Positions 35,585 to 45,544 of a stretch of DNA of 64,000 nucleotides are shown piece by piece. Position numbers and translations under genes: made by a program. The number at the start of each line of letters is the position of its first letter. The first letter of the stretch is position 1. Source of the stretch: Cololabis saira (lineage: Eukaryota > Chordata > Actinopteri > Beloniformes > Belonidae); assembly GCF_033807715.1 (NCBI RefSeq), contig NC_084592.1:27255501-27319500 (forward strand). The letters are read 5' to 3'. The notes under the pieces were generated by a model that was not told where the DNA came from, did no database searches, and saw only the letters and a program-made list of their open reading frames with translations.

Positions 35585-36018
35585 AGCCTCAAAAGCGGCC
35601 AGTTTATGAGGACATTGACAGAGAGTTGCTGCAAGAACAAAAAAAACAGTCTACAGCCCTTGAAGATGGCTTATCTTCCGTTGCGCACGAGGTGCGTGCT
35701 GTGTCCTCTATGGCCCGAGCGCTCAGGCAGGATACTCGGGCCATTGCTGCGCACACTCGGCAGCTGGTCAGTGCTGTATCTGCTCTAACGATGGTCATAA
35801 ATACCCTGGCGAGAGGGATCCAGGATGGAGTTCAGGCGGTGGTGAGGGCTCTCATTCCCAGCGGTCCCAGAGTGGAGCAGCCGGAGACTGGAGAGGAGGG
35901 AGAACTGAGCATTGGCGAGGCGCGCACTGGAGGAGAGGAAAGCCACGTTGGAGCGACGCGTAACCTGCGAAAAAGAAAAAAACAACTTACAAATGTGAAG
36001 GCAAAAAGAGGGAAATAA
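35585..36018 (+). CDS. Harbinger Myb-like protein, exon 2
   Basis: Begins after CCTGCAG (35578-35584), whose phase joins EQ of exon 1 to PQKRPVYEDIDRELL. The polypyrimidine tract is weak, so the splice site is inferred from frame continuity. The helix-rich segment LLQEQKKQSTALEDGLSSVA could form a coiled coil for dimerisation. The C-terminus is basic (RKRKKQLTNVKAKRGK), as in a nuclear localisation signal, and ends at TAA 36016-36018. No internal stop or shift is seen, in contrast to the transposase. Confidence 0.75.
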
Positions 36019-36326
36019 CACACAACAGGCTCCACTACCTCCTGTCTTACATTTTACAAGACCGGTAATAAAAGTGTTTCTTTAATTTCAGGAAGTAGCG
36101 TAGTGTAGCTTAAATTTTTGTTAACTGCAGTGGCTGTGAATGTTTAATTCGTTTGGTTAAATAAATTTATGATTAATTGTGGTGTTTTTCTGTGTATTAT
36201 TGAATTAAAATTAAGAATTAATGTATTCCACTCACAGTTCATGAGAAATGGCCTTGAATGAGAGTGATGCGTGTCTGCAATCCCGCAGCATTGGGTTGTT
36301 GCCCCCCAGGGAGCCCATGGTAGTGG

Positions 36327-36412
<86 letters not shown>
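36327..36412. repeat. (CAT)n microsatellite within transposase coding sequence
   Basis: About 28 perfect units followed by TCC repeats. On the minus strand it reads GAT in the transposase frame and codes for poly-aspartate just after a short Glu run. Confidence 0.92.
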
Positions 36413-36414
<2 letters not shown>

Positions 36415-36699
36415 CCTCCTCCATTTCCACAGCAGCATGCTCCAACCCATGACGTTTAGCGATGTTGGGCAACATGCAGCAGACAATTGCCATCTTGGCC
36501 ACTTTTTCTGGGCTGTACAGCAGTGCTCCTCCAGTGCGGTCCAAACAGCGGAACCGGCTTTTCAATACGCCAAAGGTGCGCTCCACAATGTTCCTCGTGC
36601 GTATATGGGCTCATGAGGAAGGGGTGTAGGGGGTATGCGCTATCACCTAATGACAGAAAATATGAATCAATATGGCATAAATGCATGGCACTTCTTTAA

Positions 36700-37039
36700 A
36701 GGAGCTTGAGGCTCCTTTTAAGAAATGTGACTCTCTAGCGCCACCCTTCACCACGACGACGGTTGGGGGTACTGCAGCCAACAGTGAAGCCGGCACGGGA
36801 GAACGGGGAGAACGCACATGCAGCGTCATGTGACGTCACATCCGCAGCCCAGCGCGGGAAATTCGGGACCGAATTGCAGCACATTTTGCAGCACACAGCC
36901 TGTTCAAGGCAAAGGAGAGATACACTAGAGGGCTCATTCTTTTGGGTTTGGAACGCTTCATCTGACATTATTACTAGAAAACTTAAAATGTATACAGATT
37001 TTTTTCATAAATCTTGCCACAATCCGGCCTCAAGCTCCT
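36700..37039. mobile_element. TTAA-flanked MITE, copy 2, in transposase intron
   Basis: 340 bp, the same length as 4487-4826 and nearly identical, with AGGAGCTTGAGGC ends and TTAA at 36696-36699 and 37040-37043. It lies wholly within the intron of the minus-strand transposase, so it should not disturb the coding sequence if spliced out. Confidence 0.82.
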
Positions 37040-37690
37040 TTAATGTGAGGAATGATTTTAAAAAGTATAAATTATATAAAATTCACCCAAAAGCCAGCCA
37101 TCTCCATACTCGCCATCTCGCAACTTGGAATAAAGAATACAGCTCCTCAGGATAAAGGAGTCATGCACCGACCCAGGATATTTAGACACAACGTTTGTTA
37201 CGATGCCTTCGGAGTCACAAACAACCTGCACATTTAATGAATGTGTGTGTTTTCTATTTCTGTACACATGCTCCGTGTTTGATGGGGGAACCAGCTGAAT
37301 ATGAGTGCAGTCAATCGCTCCTATTACTCTGGGGAACCCATTAACTGCATAAAATCTGTGTTTGACATCATTCAGTGCGTCCCGAGTGGACTGCAATTAC
37401 TTTCAGGCTTGGTAAATCTCATTGCGTGTGGTAAATGAACCTATTTGCATTTTCCCCTCCCAGTATTTAGCGCTTTCTGGCAGGTACGCCCCATATTGAT
37501 TATTCATCAGGGCAAAAGTACTAAATGAACAGCCTGTGCTATTTTGCTCATTTGAGAGGCGCAGTCCTCTTTGCACGCTGTTAGTAGATCAGCTTGCACA
37601 TTGGTTTGCGGATGATGTCAAGTTTGCACACGTTTTTACGCACGCAAACCTTTAGTAAATCAGGCCCTGAGTCTGTTAACCCTGAAATGA

Positions 37691-39077
37691 GGGAAACTCT
37701 GAGTTTTCCGTTTCACAAAGGGAGGTAACTCAAACCAGAGAAAGAGAGGTAACTCTAGCCTGTTTCACAAAGAGAGGTAACTTAAGCTCTCGGTCAGTTA
37801 ACGTAGTAACAGACGCTCTGAATCTAACCTGGTCGGGACCAGGTTTATTTCAACGAACCTCGGGTTTCTCTGCGTCTCCGCCCTCTTTCAGAGCCGCACG
37901 CACATTTGATTTCCTCATTCATTCAGTCAGCAGGCGAGTTTTGGCGAAGTTCTGCCATCTGTCATTAAAAACAGAGTCAGTATATATATATTAGAAGTCC
38001 AATGTCACGAACATGGCATGTCCTTTTGATGAAGACCCAATTGATGAAGGTGCAGAATTAATGTGCAGAGAATTAAATATTTGTCGGGAGATGGTTATCA
38101 GACCACGTAATACATGTACATTATACATAGTCTCATTACAGGCAAAGCAATATATGTTAATCTTTTATTTGTTATAATTTTGATGACTGAATTGTTTAAT
38201 GATTTCATAATATATTCAAATTTTTTGAGATTTTTTATTTGGGGTTTTCATAAACTGTGAGCCATAATCTTCAGAATTATAACAAATAAAGGCTTGAAAT
38301 ATCTCACTTTGCATGTAGTGGGAAATAATATTTGTTTCACCTTAAGTTGAATTTACTATGAATGAAGTTTTGCAATATATTCAAATTTTCCGACCTCCAC
38401 CTGTATATTATTACATAAATAAATAAGAGCATAATATGTGTCTGTATTGGTTCAATACGGAACGCGACTTTTAATTCCCAATTACGGAACAATTCCGTAT
38501 TTCAAGGGACAGGTGGCAAGCCTACATAAACCTGTCCAAGCCATCAAAGACTTCCACAGGATTGCAGGTGAATGATGTAGAGATCTGTTCAATTAATTTT
38601 ATATTATATTCCGTGCTGCAGTGTTACTCTTTTTTCGGAAAAACATGTTCAAATTCGTTGTATGCGCGCATTAAAATCTCTAATTCCATTCGGGTGAAAT
38701 AGGACACGGCGTGAAGTATGTGGATCTTCAGCATGGATTGATCTTCAGATGCAAACTAATGTTTCCTCAAAGGGATTTTGTAAATTGAAATGTTAAATAA
38801 AGTAAAAAAAAAAAAAAGAAAAAGTATGTGGAATCATGTTGTCGCCGGTTGCCATGGTGAATTGTTGTATCAGGGCTCTAATGCTCTAATTAATGCTGGC
38901 TTTTGATAGTTGTGGCGCACGCGCTTAACTCCAGATGAAACTACTTAGAGTTGAGTAAATTAACTCAAATCCGCTGTTCTGGAACCAAAAACTCCGAGTT
39001 TCCGATCTCAGAGTAGATCAACTAAGAGTTCAGGATTAGACTCAGAGTTTGTTGAACCTGCTTTGTGAAACGGACCC
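37691..39077 (+). mobile_element. Second Harbinger-like element, mostly decayed
   Basis: The left side has GTTTCACAAAGAGAGGTAAC and the right end GAACCTGCTTTGTGAAACGG, inverted forms of one another around the GTTTCACAAAG core. An N-terminal transposase-like exon is at 38013-38108. The rest has no frame, so the catalytic part is deleted. Confidence 0.55.
38013..38108 (+). pseudogene. N-terminal exon of a Harbinger-type transposase
   Basis: An ATG-initiated frame of 32 codons, MACPFDEDPIDEGAEL then REMVIRPR, matches the usual N-terminus of fish Harbinger transposases (MACPF-DPIDEGA pattern, recalled and not searched). A GT donor (CCAC^GTAATA) follows. No downstream exon remains in the element. 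Confidence 0.5.
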
Positions 39078-39373
39078 CAGATGGCCAGAAACCAAGACCT
39101 ATCGTGGCCAAATTTGAACATTATAAACAGAAGGAAAAGGTGAGGAGCCGCGGACCGCAGCTGCACAGGTTGGCCTTCAGTGTCAATGACCAGTTCCCTC
39201 AGGAGATCCTGGACCGCCGTTCCCGATCCGAAAAAAGACTCCTGGAGGACGGCGCACGGGCGGTCATCTCCGTGGACAAGCTCTACGGGAACGGACAGCT
39301 GTACCGCGACCCGGACACCACTCCCTGGCTCTTCTGGATGAGTACAAAGTATTTCTTCACTGTTGGTGATTAG
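39074..39373 (+). pseudogene. L1-type LINE ORF1 fragment (Transposase_22 domain)
   Basis: An open frame beginning at the edge of the neighbouring element: PRPIVAKFEHYKQKEKVRSR, then FSVNDQFPQEILDRR and ARAVISVDKLYGNGQLYRDP. The PRPI-KF and V-KLY-dGQLY patterns are those of L1/Tx1 ORF1p, the RNA-binding chaperone of the LINE. Only the C-terminal half survives, with no ORF2 nearby. ORF1 identity is from recalled motif order. Confidence 0.6.
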
Positions 39374-39469
39374 ATATAGCTCCATAAATAATTTTGGCTC
39401 ATATTAATTATTAACAATTACTACACTGCTCATCTCAATAACACACAGCACACACTGGTGGTCCTTTTT

Positions 39470-40464
39470 TTAGGGCTCGAGCACTGACAGTGCGAAAGCC
39501 CTACTGTATCTGTAGGAGATGTTCTCGTTTTTATTTTCCTCATTTTCCTCATTTTTCTTCCGACGAAATAAGGGCCTTTTTGCCCCCCTAAACGTGCCCC
39601 AAAAGTCACCAAATTTTGCATGCAAGCCAGGCCTGGCGAAAAATTTGATATTTAATGGTTTGCATTAGGTGTGGCCTAATGGCTCAACAGCGCCCACTAG
39701 AAAACTTCGCGCCTCAAGGCCCACAATACGGTTTGATGTACATGCACGAAAATCGGTACACACCTGTATCATGTCGCAACTTAAAAAAAAGTCTCTCAGT
39801 CATGCGACGATGCGCATTACTTTTCTCAGTCAAAAGCATTACAGCGGCGACGATAGACACCAAAAAGCGCACCCCCCCTTCATCTGATCTGTCCATATTT
39901 GATAGTCCCTACTTTCTGCCATAACTTTTTAATGATTTGACATAAAGACTCGTAGGTGGTGTCATCTGACTTGGTTTTGAGTACTTGACCTTCATTGGCC
40001 TGAATTAGCCCTGCCCCTTCTTCTGATTGGTCGATATTTGATAGTCCCTATTCTCTGCTATAAATTTTGAACGGGTTGTGATAAAGACATGTGGGTGGTG
40101 TCATCGGACTCGGTATTGAGTACTTGACCTTCATTGGCCTGAATTAGCCCCACCCCTTCTTCTGATTGATCAATATTCGATAGTCCCTTTTTTCTGCTAT
40201 AACTTTTGAATGGTTTGACATAGAGAGTCATGGGTGGTGTCATCTGACTCGGTTTTGACCCCTTCACCTTAATTTGTGCAAATTAGCTCCTCCCCTTCTT
40301 CTGATTGGTCGATATGTGATAGTTCCTATTTTCTGCCATAACTTTTGAATGGTTTGACATAAAGAGTCATGGGTGGTGTCATCGGACTTAGTTTTGAGTC
40401 CTTGACCTTTATTGGTGAAAATTGCACGCACGAGGGTCCGTTCATCACTGCTTGCAGCTTTAAT
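39470..40464 (-). mobile_element. Modular repeat family A, copy 4 (inverted)
   Basis: Reads in reverse: the left edge TTAGGGCTCGAGCACTGACA is the family 3' end and the right edge CTTGCAGCTTTAAT the 5' end. One large module (39650-39910) and an array of four or more 120-bp units (ATGGGTGGTGTCATCTGACT, CCTTCTTCTGATTGGTCGAT) are present. Confidence 0.72.
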
Positions 40465-40534
40465 TATTATTATCAATGTTAGTATACTATATTATTATAT
40501 AATATAATTATATAAAAATATATAATTATATTAT

Positions 40535-40940
40535 TACCTGTGCGGCCGGCGCTCCTTTGGTCCTGGAGGGCCGCTTTCGTAGGGGCGGGTGCACCTACCC
40601 GCGTCGGCGGTCGGGGTGGCCCTGTCTCTCCGGGCAGGCTGGCCTCTCACCGGGTGGTGGTCGTTGGCCTGCGGGGTGTGGGCCTCCTGGCCGCATGTTC
40701 GGCCCACGCCGGGTGGTCGGGGTTCGCCTGGGTCCCGGTCCGTCGCCATGGGTTCCCTGGCTGCCTCTTCCCATGGCTGTGGGAGCCCCGCCCGCGGGTC
40801 CCCTCGGTGGGTGGGTTTCCTCCCGCCCTCTTCCCGCCCTCTGTGGGTTTGCTGGTGGCCTGGATTCCGGGTTCTTCCTTGTCGGCCTCTGGTTTCTCGG
40901 GTGGCCAGGTTGCCCCCCCTCCTCCATTATAGATACAGTT
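40535..40940. other. GC-rich tract, probable LINE UTR-type repeat
   Basis: About 400 bp of strongly GC-rich sequence between AT-rich flanks. Long frames exist on both strands (up to 212 codons) because GC-rich DNA lacks stops. The residues (Gly/Pro/Arg/Trp-rich) show no domain. A repeat UTR is more likely than a gene. Confidence 0.4.
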
Positions 40941-41384
40941 CAGGTGGAGCATTGATAGGACTATTACATACACCTGTCTGTTTTTTCTCTTGCAGATTTC
41001 CAGTGCTTGTTGTGCGCGTCCATGTGTTTTCTCACCCCCCCCCCCAAAAAAAAGTCAGTCCTTGGTTGGATACAGGTTGCAACGTCATGCAACAATTTTT
41101 AAATGTATATCATAATCCAGTTAAAATCAATTGTTGGAATGCAACATTGTTCCAACCTCACACTAACTTCAGGGTTCCGCTATCACTGGCAACAAATGAA
41201 CCAATCAGAGAACAGGATGTAGTATGACACTTACCTCCGCCTCTTTTTATTTGTGGATTTGTGGAAGATGAATGACGTGAGTATATTTTCTGTATATATT
41301 ACATCTGAACGATAATCTGAGTTAATGTGAATCAGTTAAATAACGTTCGACTAACCATACTGTTTTGTTTCGCTTTATATATGT

Positions 41385-41491
41385 TTTATCATGGGCCTTA
41401 TAACCCGGTGCACCTTATGTATGAAAATAGACCCGGTCATTGATATTGCACCTTATAATGCGGTGTGCCTTATGGTCCGCAAAAAATACAG
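41385..41491 (+). mobile_element. Right end of a TACCGTATTTT-family element
   Basis: GGTGCACCTTATGTATGAAA and TTATGGTCCGCAAAAAATACAG then TA. This is the GGTGCGCCTTAT and terminal pattern of the 43575-45215 element in a diverged form. The left boundary is unknown (up to about 41060). Confidence 0.5.
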
Positions 41492-41547
41492 TAGCCTATA
41501 TATACAGTAGGCTATATGTAGATGTATATGAGTGCATGTTTATATTT

Positions 41548-41680
<133 letters not shown>

Positions 41681-41755
41681 TTGCAGACATCACTATCTTG
41701 TCTTTCTATCAGTCTTGTCATTTCATGGTTCACATCAGTGATTTAATCAATCTAT

Positions 41756-41860
41756 CATTCAATCAAACTTTATTTACAAAGAACGTTTCATACATAAATG
41801 TAGCAAAAAATGCTTTACATATTTAAAAATTGTACCATTTAAAAAATAAAAACAGTGCCC
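41756..41860 (-). mobile_element. LINE 3' tail, minus strand
   Basis: TCAATCAAACTTTATTTACA and GAACGTTTCATACATAAATG are the reverse of the end seen at 47690-47790 (GTATGAAAGGTGCTTTATAA, ATAAAGTTTGATT). Confidence 0.55.
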
Positions 41861-41896
41861 AAACCCCACTACCCCGCATACAGACAACAGACACAT

Positions 41897-41983
41897 CATA
41901 ATAATTACGGTAATATGTAGACTTAAAAAAAGGTGGTCTTCACATCCCTTTTTTTAACTCTACATATTACCGTAATTATTATG
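41897..41983. repeat. 37-bp stem inverted repeat
   Basis: CATAATAATTACGGTAATAT begins the left arm (41897-41933). Its complement forms 41947-41983, with one mismatch and a loop of about 13 nt. Confidence 0.8.
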
Positions 41984-41989
41984 AGTGTG

Positions 41990-43270
41990 TTACAAATGTA
42001 AATAAAATATGTTAGATCAGACTGTCAAAGAGGAGGACACACACACACTGTCACACACATTCACGCACCTTAAGAAAACTAACACCTGCTGCCAGATTGA
42101 AATCCGTATTTATGTCATGGATAAAGGTTTTTTGACAAATCATGGTACTAATGTATGTATGCAGACAGTTGGGAAGAAAAAAAAGGTCATCCTGGATGCT
42201 ACAACCCTGGCCAAATTATAGTTTATTACTAAATCGAGTTATCTATGCCACTAAAGTTTGTTGTCTGTCTAACTCCCTTCAGGAAGCGCTTCCGGTGACT
42301 GCAGCCGCCACTGTGTCTGCCAAAGCCACCACTGCCAAGGACATTCACTGCACACACCACAGAGAGAAGTCTACTGCTGCCACGTTTCTGTTCCTCCCAT
42401 TTATCACTTTTTTTACAGAGTAGGGTTTTTCAGACTCAAGTTATTTTTGTCCAAAAGGATTATTATTGTAAATAAATTACGTACCTTTACCTGCTCACCC
42501 CCAGTTCGTTTCTGGGTCTGCCTTAATGAAACCCAAACCTTAACTATATGTCAATTAAATGTTATATATTTTAGCTCAAATCTTGGCTTGGGTCTTCCCT
42601 GTCAGTCCAAACAAAGGAAACCCAGTGGTATCTGTGTTGGCTTTCTCTGTGTACTCCGGCGTTCCCTCATCAATACAAATAAAAAAAGGGATATTGTAGT
42701 AATTGATGATTCTCAATTGTCTGTCGGTCTCCTCCAGGGAGTCCATTCTTTGTATTTTGCCTCCTTTTTTTTCTTTTGTACTTTCATCCTTCTTCACTGT
42801 TCAGTTAAGTTTAGGAATCAAAGCTATTTGGGGACAGTTAGAAAAAAATATGATTTGGTTTGAAGTAACACTCTCACAGTCCCACACACTGAAGAAATAC
42901 ATGAAAAGTTTCACATTGTGTTACAATTTAAAACTACAAGACCTTGACAAAACTTCTTCTGATATTTTGTGTGTATGTGGGTTTAAATGAGACGGGACAT
43001 TTTTGTTCCCAGATTCAATGGTTGAAATGTTTTTTTTTTTTTTTTACAACTAAACAGGGAAAGTCTTCCTCGAATTCAGTGCAACTAATAAGTCACTTTA
43101 TCAGGAGAGTGTGTTTTTGGTTATGCCTTCCGGTGACGTTAGAGCAAAAGATTAAAACAGACTTAAAATAAGACTGGAGTTTGACTAATGTAGTGTAAGT
43201 GGAGTGTAAAACAAAACAAAACAAAACTAAAGTCTAGTTCTATTGTGTTCATTATGTCTTCAGATAGATA
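41990..43270. other. Unassigned DNA
   Basis: No supported gene. 42601-42640 shares a short block (CCAAACAAAGGAAACCCAGTG) with 50104-50130. A T-run lies at 43030-43046. Confidence 0.45.
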
Positions 43271-43453
43271 TCCTAAAGTTTCTTTTTTCCAGACAAAGTT
43301 CCGACTTCTTACCTTCAATATAACAGTTTCGGCGGTTCTCTCGCCTTCCTCAGAGTGCCACGTGATGGGAAGTGACAACGTCCTTATCAGCTGTTTTTAC
43401 TATGAGGGCATGGCCAACCTGCCAGGTTTGACAGGTCGGCCACGCCCCCCGCT
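43271..43453 (-). repeat. Left inverted terminal repeat of the Penelope-like element
   Basis: Reverse complement of 45545-45727 with scattered substitutions. On the minus strand it contains CTGAGGA, a short GGCG/CGCC-type stem and GAAA (about 43323-43361), the arrangement of a hammerhead ribozyme core. Confidence 0.78.
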
Positions 43454-43574
43454 GATGTAAGGTCAAATCACACACAAAACTTAGACAGCTGTTAGTACAC
43501 CCAAAGGACAAAATAGATCACAACAAAAAATGCAACGTATACGAAATCCCCTGCCAATCATCTAATAAAACATA

Positions 43575-45215
43575 CCGTATTTTCGCGACCATAAGGCGCA
43601 ACTTTTTTTTTTTTTTTTTTTTTTAAATGTGCCGGGCGCCTTAAGAAACGGTGCGCCGTGTCTATTACCTGAATTACGGTAATGTAAGGCCGGCCACCAT
43701 GTGAATGGTAAAAAGAGAAGGGGGCGGGGGAAGCCCCGGTGAGTTGCGACGTGAATGAGACTCCACTGAGCTGATTAATGCGAAACAGATGATGAAAACG
43801 TTTAAGGATTTGCTTGATGTGTAAAGTGAAATAAAATACAATCAAACTAAGTTTTGCTTCCGCTCTATTTAAATAAGCACACTTGTTCTGCAGCGCGCGT
43901 GTGTTTTGCGTGTCGGGAACCGAGGAAGCACCTGCCGTGGGTTTGCGGGTCCGATCGCCGGTTCCCCGGGGCAGATCCGGCTGAAATTCCAGTGCTCTTT
44001 CCCCGGGAGCCCCTACAACAGTGCAGGCGGGCTCCTCCGGTCCCGGCTGGTCGGAACCGTCCACGTTCCCCGGTTAAAGCAGCGGCTGGAGCAGCGCGGT
44101 GATCGGCGCTGCTGCAGCCGACTTCCTGGTTCCCCAAGCGGGGTCCGATGACCTGGTTCCCGGCCGCTTTGCGAGCAGAGATTTCAGGGGTCTGTCCCAG
44201 GTCGGATCAACTTCAACCTGCGAGATTTTCAGGCAAATCTGTCGGTTTGATCTCCAGTAACCAAGATGCAGAGGATGCGCTCAGGAGCCGCCAGGCTCCC
44301 GCCGCGGGTTTGCCGGGCCAGGGCGCACCATCCCCGGGGCAGATCCGGCCGAAATGCCGCTGGTCTTTCCGCGGGAGCCCCTGCTCCCATACAGGTGGAT
44401 GGCTTCGGTGTCGGCCGGTCCGAACAGGTCACATTCCCGGTTAAAGCCGCTGTGACGCGCGCTGCTGCAACCCGACTTCCAGGTTCCCGAAGCTGGATCA
44501 GATCAAATTCTCCTGGTTCCCACCCGCTTTAGGAGCAGGGATTTCAGGGGTCTGTCCCAGGTCGGATCAACTGCAACCTGCGAGATTTTCAGGCAAATCT
44601 GTCGGTTTGATCTCCGGTAACCAAGATGCAGAGGATGCGCTCAGGAGCCGCCAGGCTCCCGCCGCGGGTTTGCCGGGCCAGGGCGCACCATCCCTGGGGC
44701 AGATCCGGCCGAAATGCCGCTGGTCTTTCCCCGGGAGCCCCTGCTCCCATACAGGTGGATGGCTTCGGTCCCAGCCGGTCCGAACAGGTCACATTCCCGG
44801 TTAAAGCCGCTGTGACGCGCGCTGCTCCACCCCGCTGGGGAGAGACGGGCTCTGCGCGGTGGAGGATCCGCACAACGGGGTATGAAAAGTTTATTTACTG
44901 TTGTGCAGAAAGTGACTGACACCGAGGAAATTCGGACTGGCGCAGCTGAATTAGCGGAGCTCTTTAATGCAGAAACAGAGGTTTTGCTCCCGCTCTATTT
45001 TTTAAATAAGCGCTTGTGTGCATGTGTGTGCGTTCTGCAGCGGGTGTGTGTGTTTTCCGGCCGGCGTGTTTTGCGGCACGCGTGTGTGCAGCTCTGCTCT
45101 GTAGACTGCGCCTTTTGGGTCGGTGCGCCATATGTATGTTTTAAATCTAAAAATGACACACAAAAATGAGGGTGCGCCTTTCCACACGGTGCGCCGAATG
45201 GTCGCGAAAATACGG
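43575..45215. mobile_element. 1641-bp TA-flanked DNA transposon, non-autonomous
   Basis: Ends CCGTATTTTCGCGACCAT and ATGGTCGCGAAAATACGG are perfect inverted repeats, flanked by TA at 43573-43574 and 45216-45217. GGTGCGCC words recur near both ends. There is no transposase frame. The centre (about 43900-44880) is GC- and CpG-rich and made of 360-bp tandem units. TA duplication fits a Tc1/mariner-type mechanism. Related ends lie at 27285-27462 and 41385-41491. Confidence 0.85.
43900..44838. repeat. CpG-rich 360-bp tandem repeat (about 2.6 units)
   Basis: ATTTCAGGGGTCTGTCCCAG occurs at 44181 and again at 44541, and the two units stay nearly identical for about 300 bp. A more diverged unit precedes them (43940-44160). 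Open frames follow the period and have no domain. Confidence 0.85.
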
Positions 45216-45544
45216 TACATCGGAGAAACGAGAAGAAGTTTCAACACGAGAAGAAAAGAACACCAAAAGGAATACGAAAAGGAGACAGAAAAGATTCAAA
45301 CAAGAGCAATAAAAGAGAAGGCATTGCAAGAGACCCACAAGTCAGCCATAACAGACCACTGTAAAAGGGAAAACCATATCATGAACTCGGACAAAGCCAG
45401 AGTCATCCGCACTGAGGACAACAGACACCAGCGCTGGACTATGGAGGCCAAATAAGGAAACAAGGACAACAAACGATGAACAGGGATGAGGGAGCGTACA
45501 TGCTCTCTCACACATGGACCAGCATCTTGGAGCGGCGGGAGGAC

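Larger units (their letters stand above)
36239..37396 (-). pseudogene. Harbinger DDE transposase (HARBI1-like), N-terminally deleted and frameshifted
   Basis: Exon A (37396 to 37087) gives TRDALNDVKHRFY, GAIDCTHIQLV (first catalytic Asp), SLNVQVVCDSEG and PGSVHDSFIL (second Asp), and ends DGWLLG at a GT donor. Exon B starts at 36646 after a TAG acceptor with the matching phase (DSAYPLHPFLMSPYT). A one-base shift near 36591-36600 follows. The frame then gives ERTFGVLKSRFRCL (third catalytic acid, Glu), a Lys-Met-rich helix and a run of about 30 Asp encoded by the CAT/GAT microsatellite, with the stop near 36239. The helix-turn-helix region expected before exon A is missing, so the gene is broken. 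The intron (36647-37086) holds the TTAA MITE; without it the intron is about 96 bp. Confidence 0.85.
34997..37668. mobile_element. PIF/Harbinger transposon with two convergent genes
   Basis: A Myb/SANT-like gene (plus strand, 34997-36018) and a DDE transposase gene (minus strand, 37396 to 36239) face each other, the standard two-gene layout of autonomous PIF/Harbinger elements, in which the Myb-like protein helps the transposase enter the nucleus and bind the ends. The right terminus reads ACCTTTAGTAAATCAGGCCCT near 37668. The left terminus was not found. A TTAA MITE is nested in the transposase intron. The transposase has lost its N-terminal part and carries one frameshift, so this copy is not autonomous now, though it is the least decayed element in the window. 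Confidence 0.85.

Noticed and set aside
36248..36616. Plus-strand poly-Ile / poly-His frames
   Set aside because: Shadows of the CAT repeat; the minus-strand poly-Asp frame is the one that continues transposase sequence.
40589..41227. 212-codon frame, the longest in the window
   Set aside because: It runs through GC-rich DNA with open frames on both strands, has no domain, and then continues into AT-rich DNA without any change of signal.
43858..44919. Possible CpG-island promoter and overlapping frames
   Set aside because: The CpG-rich block is the tandem core of a TA transposon, and the frames repeat with its 360-bp period.
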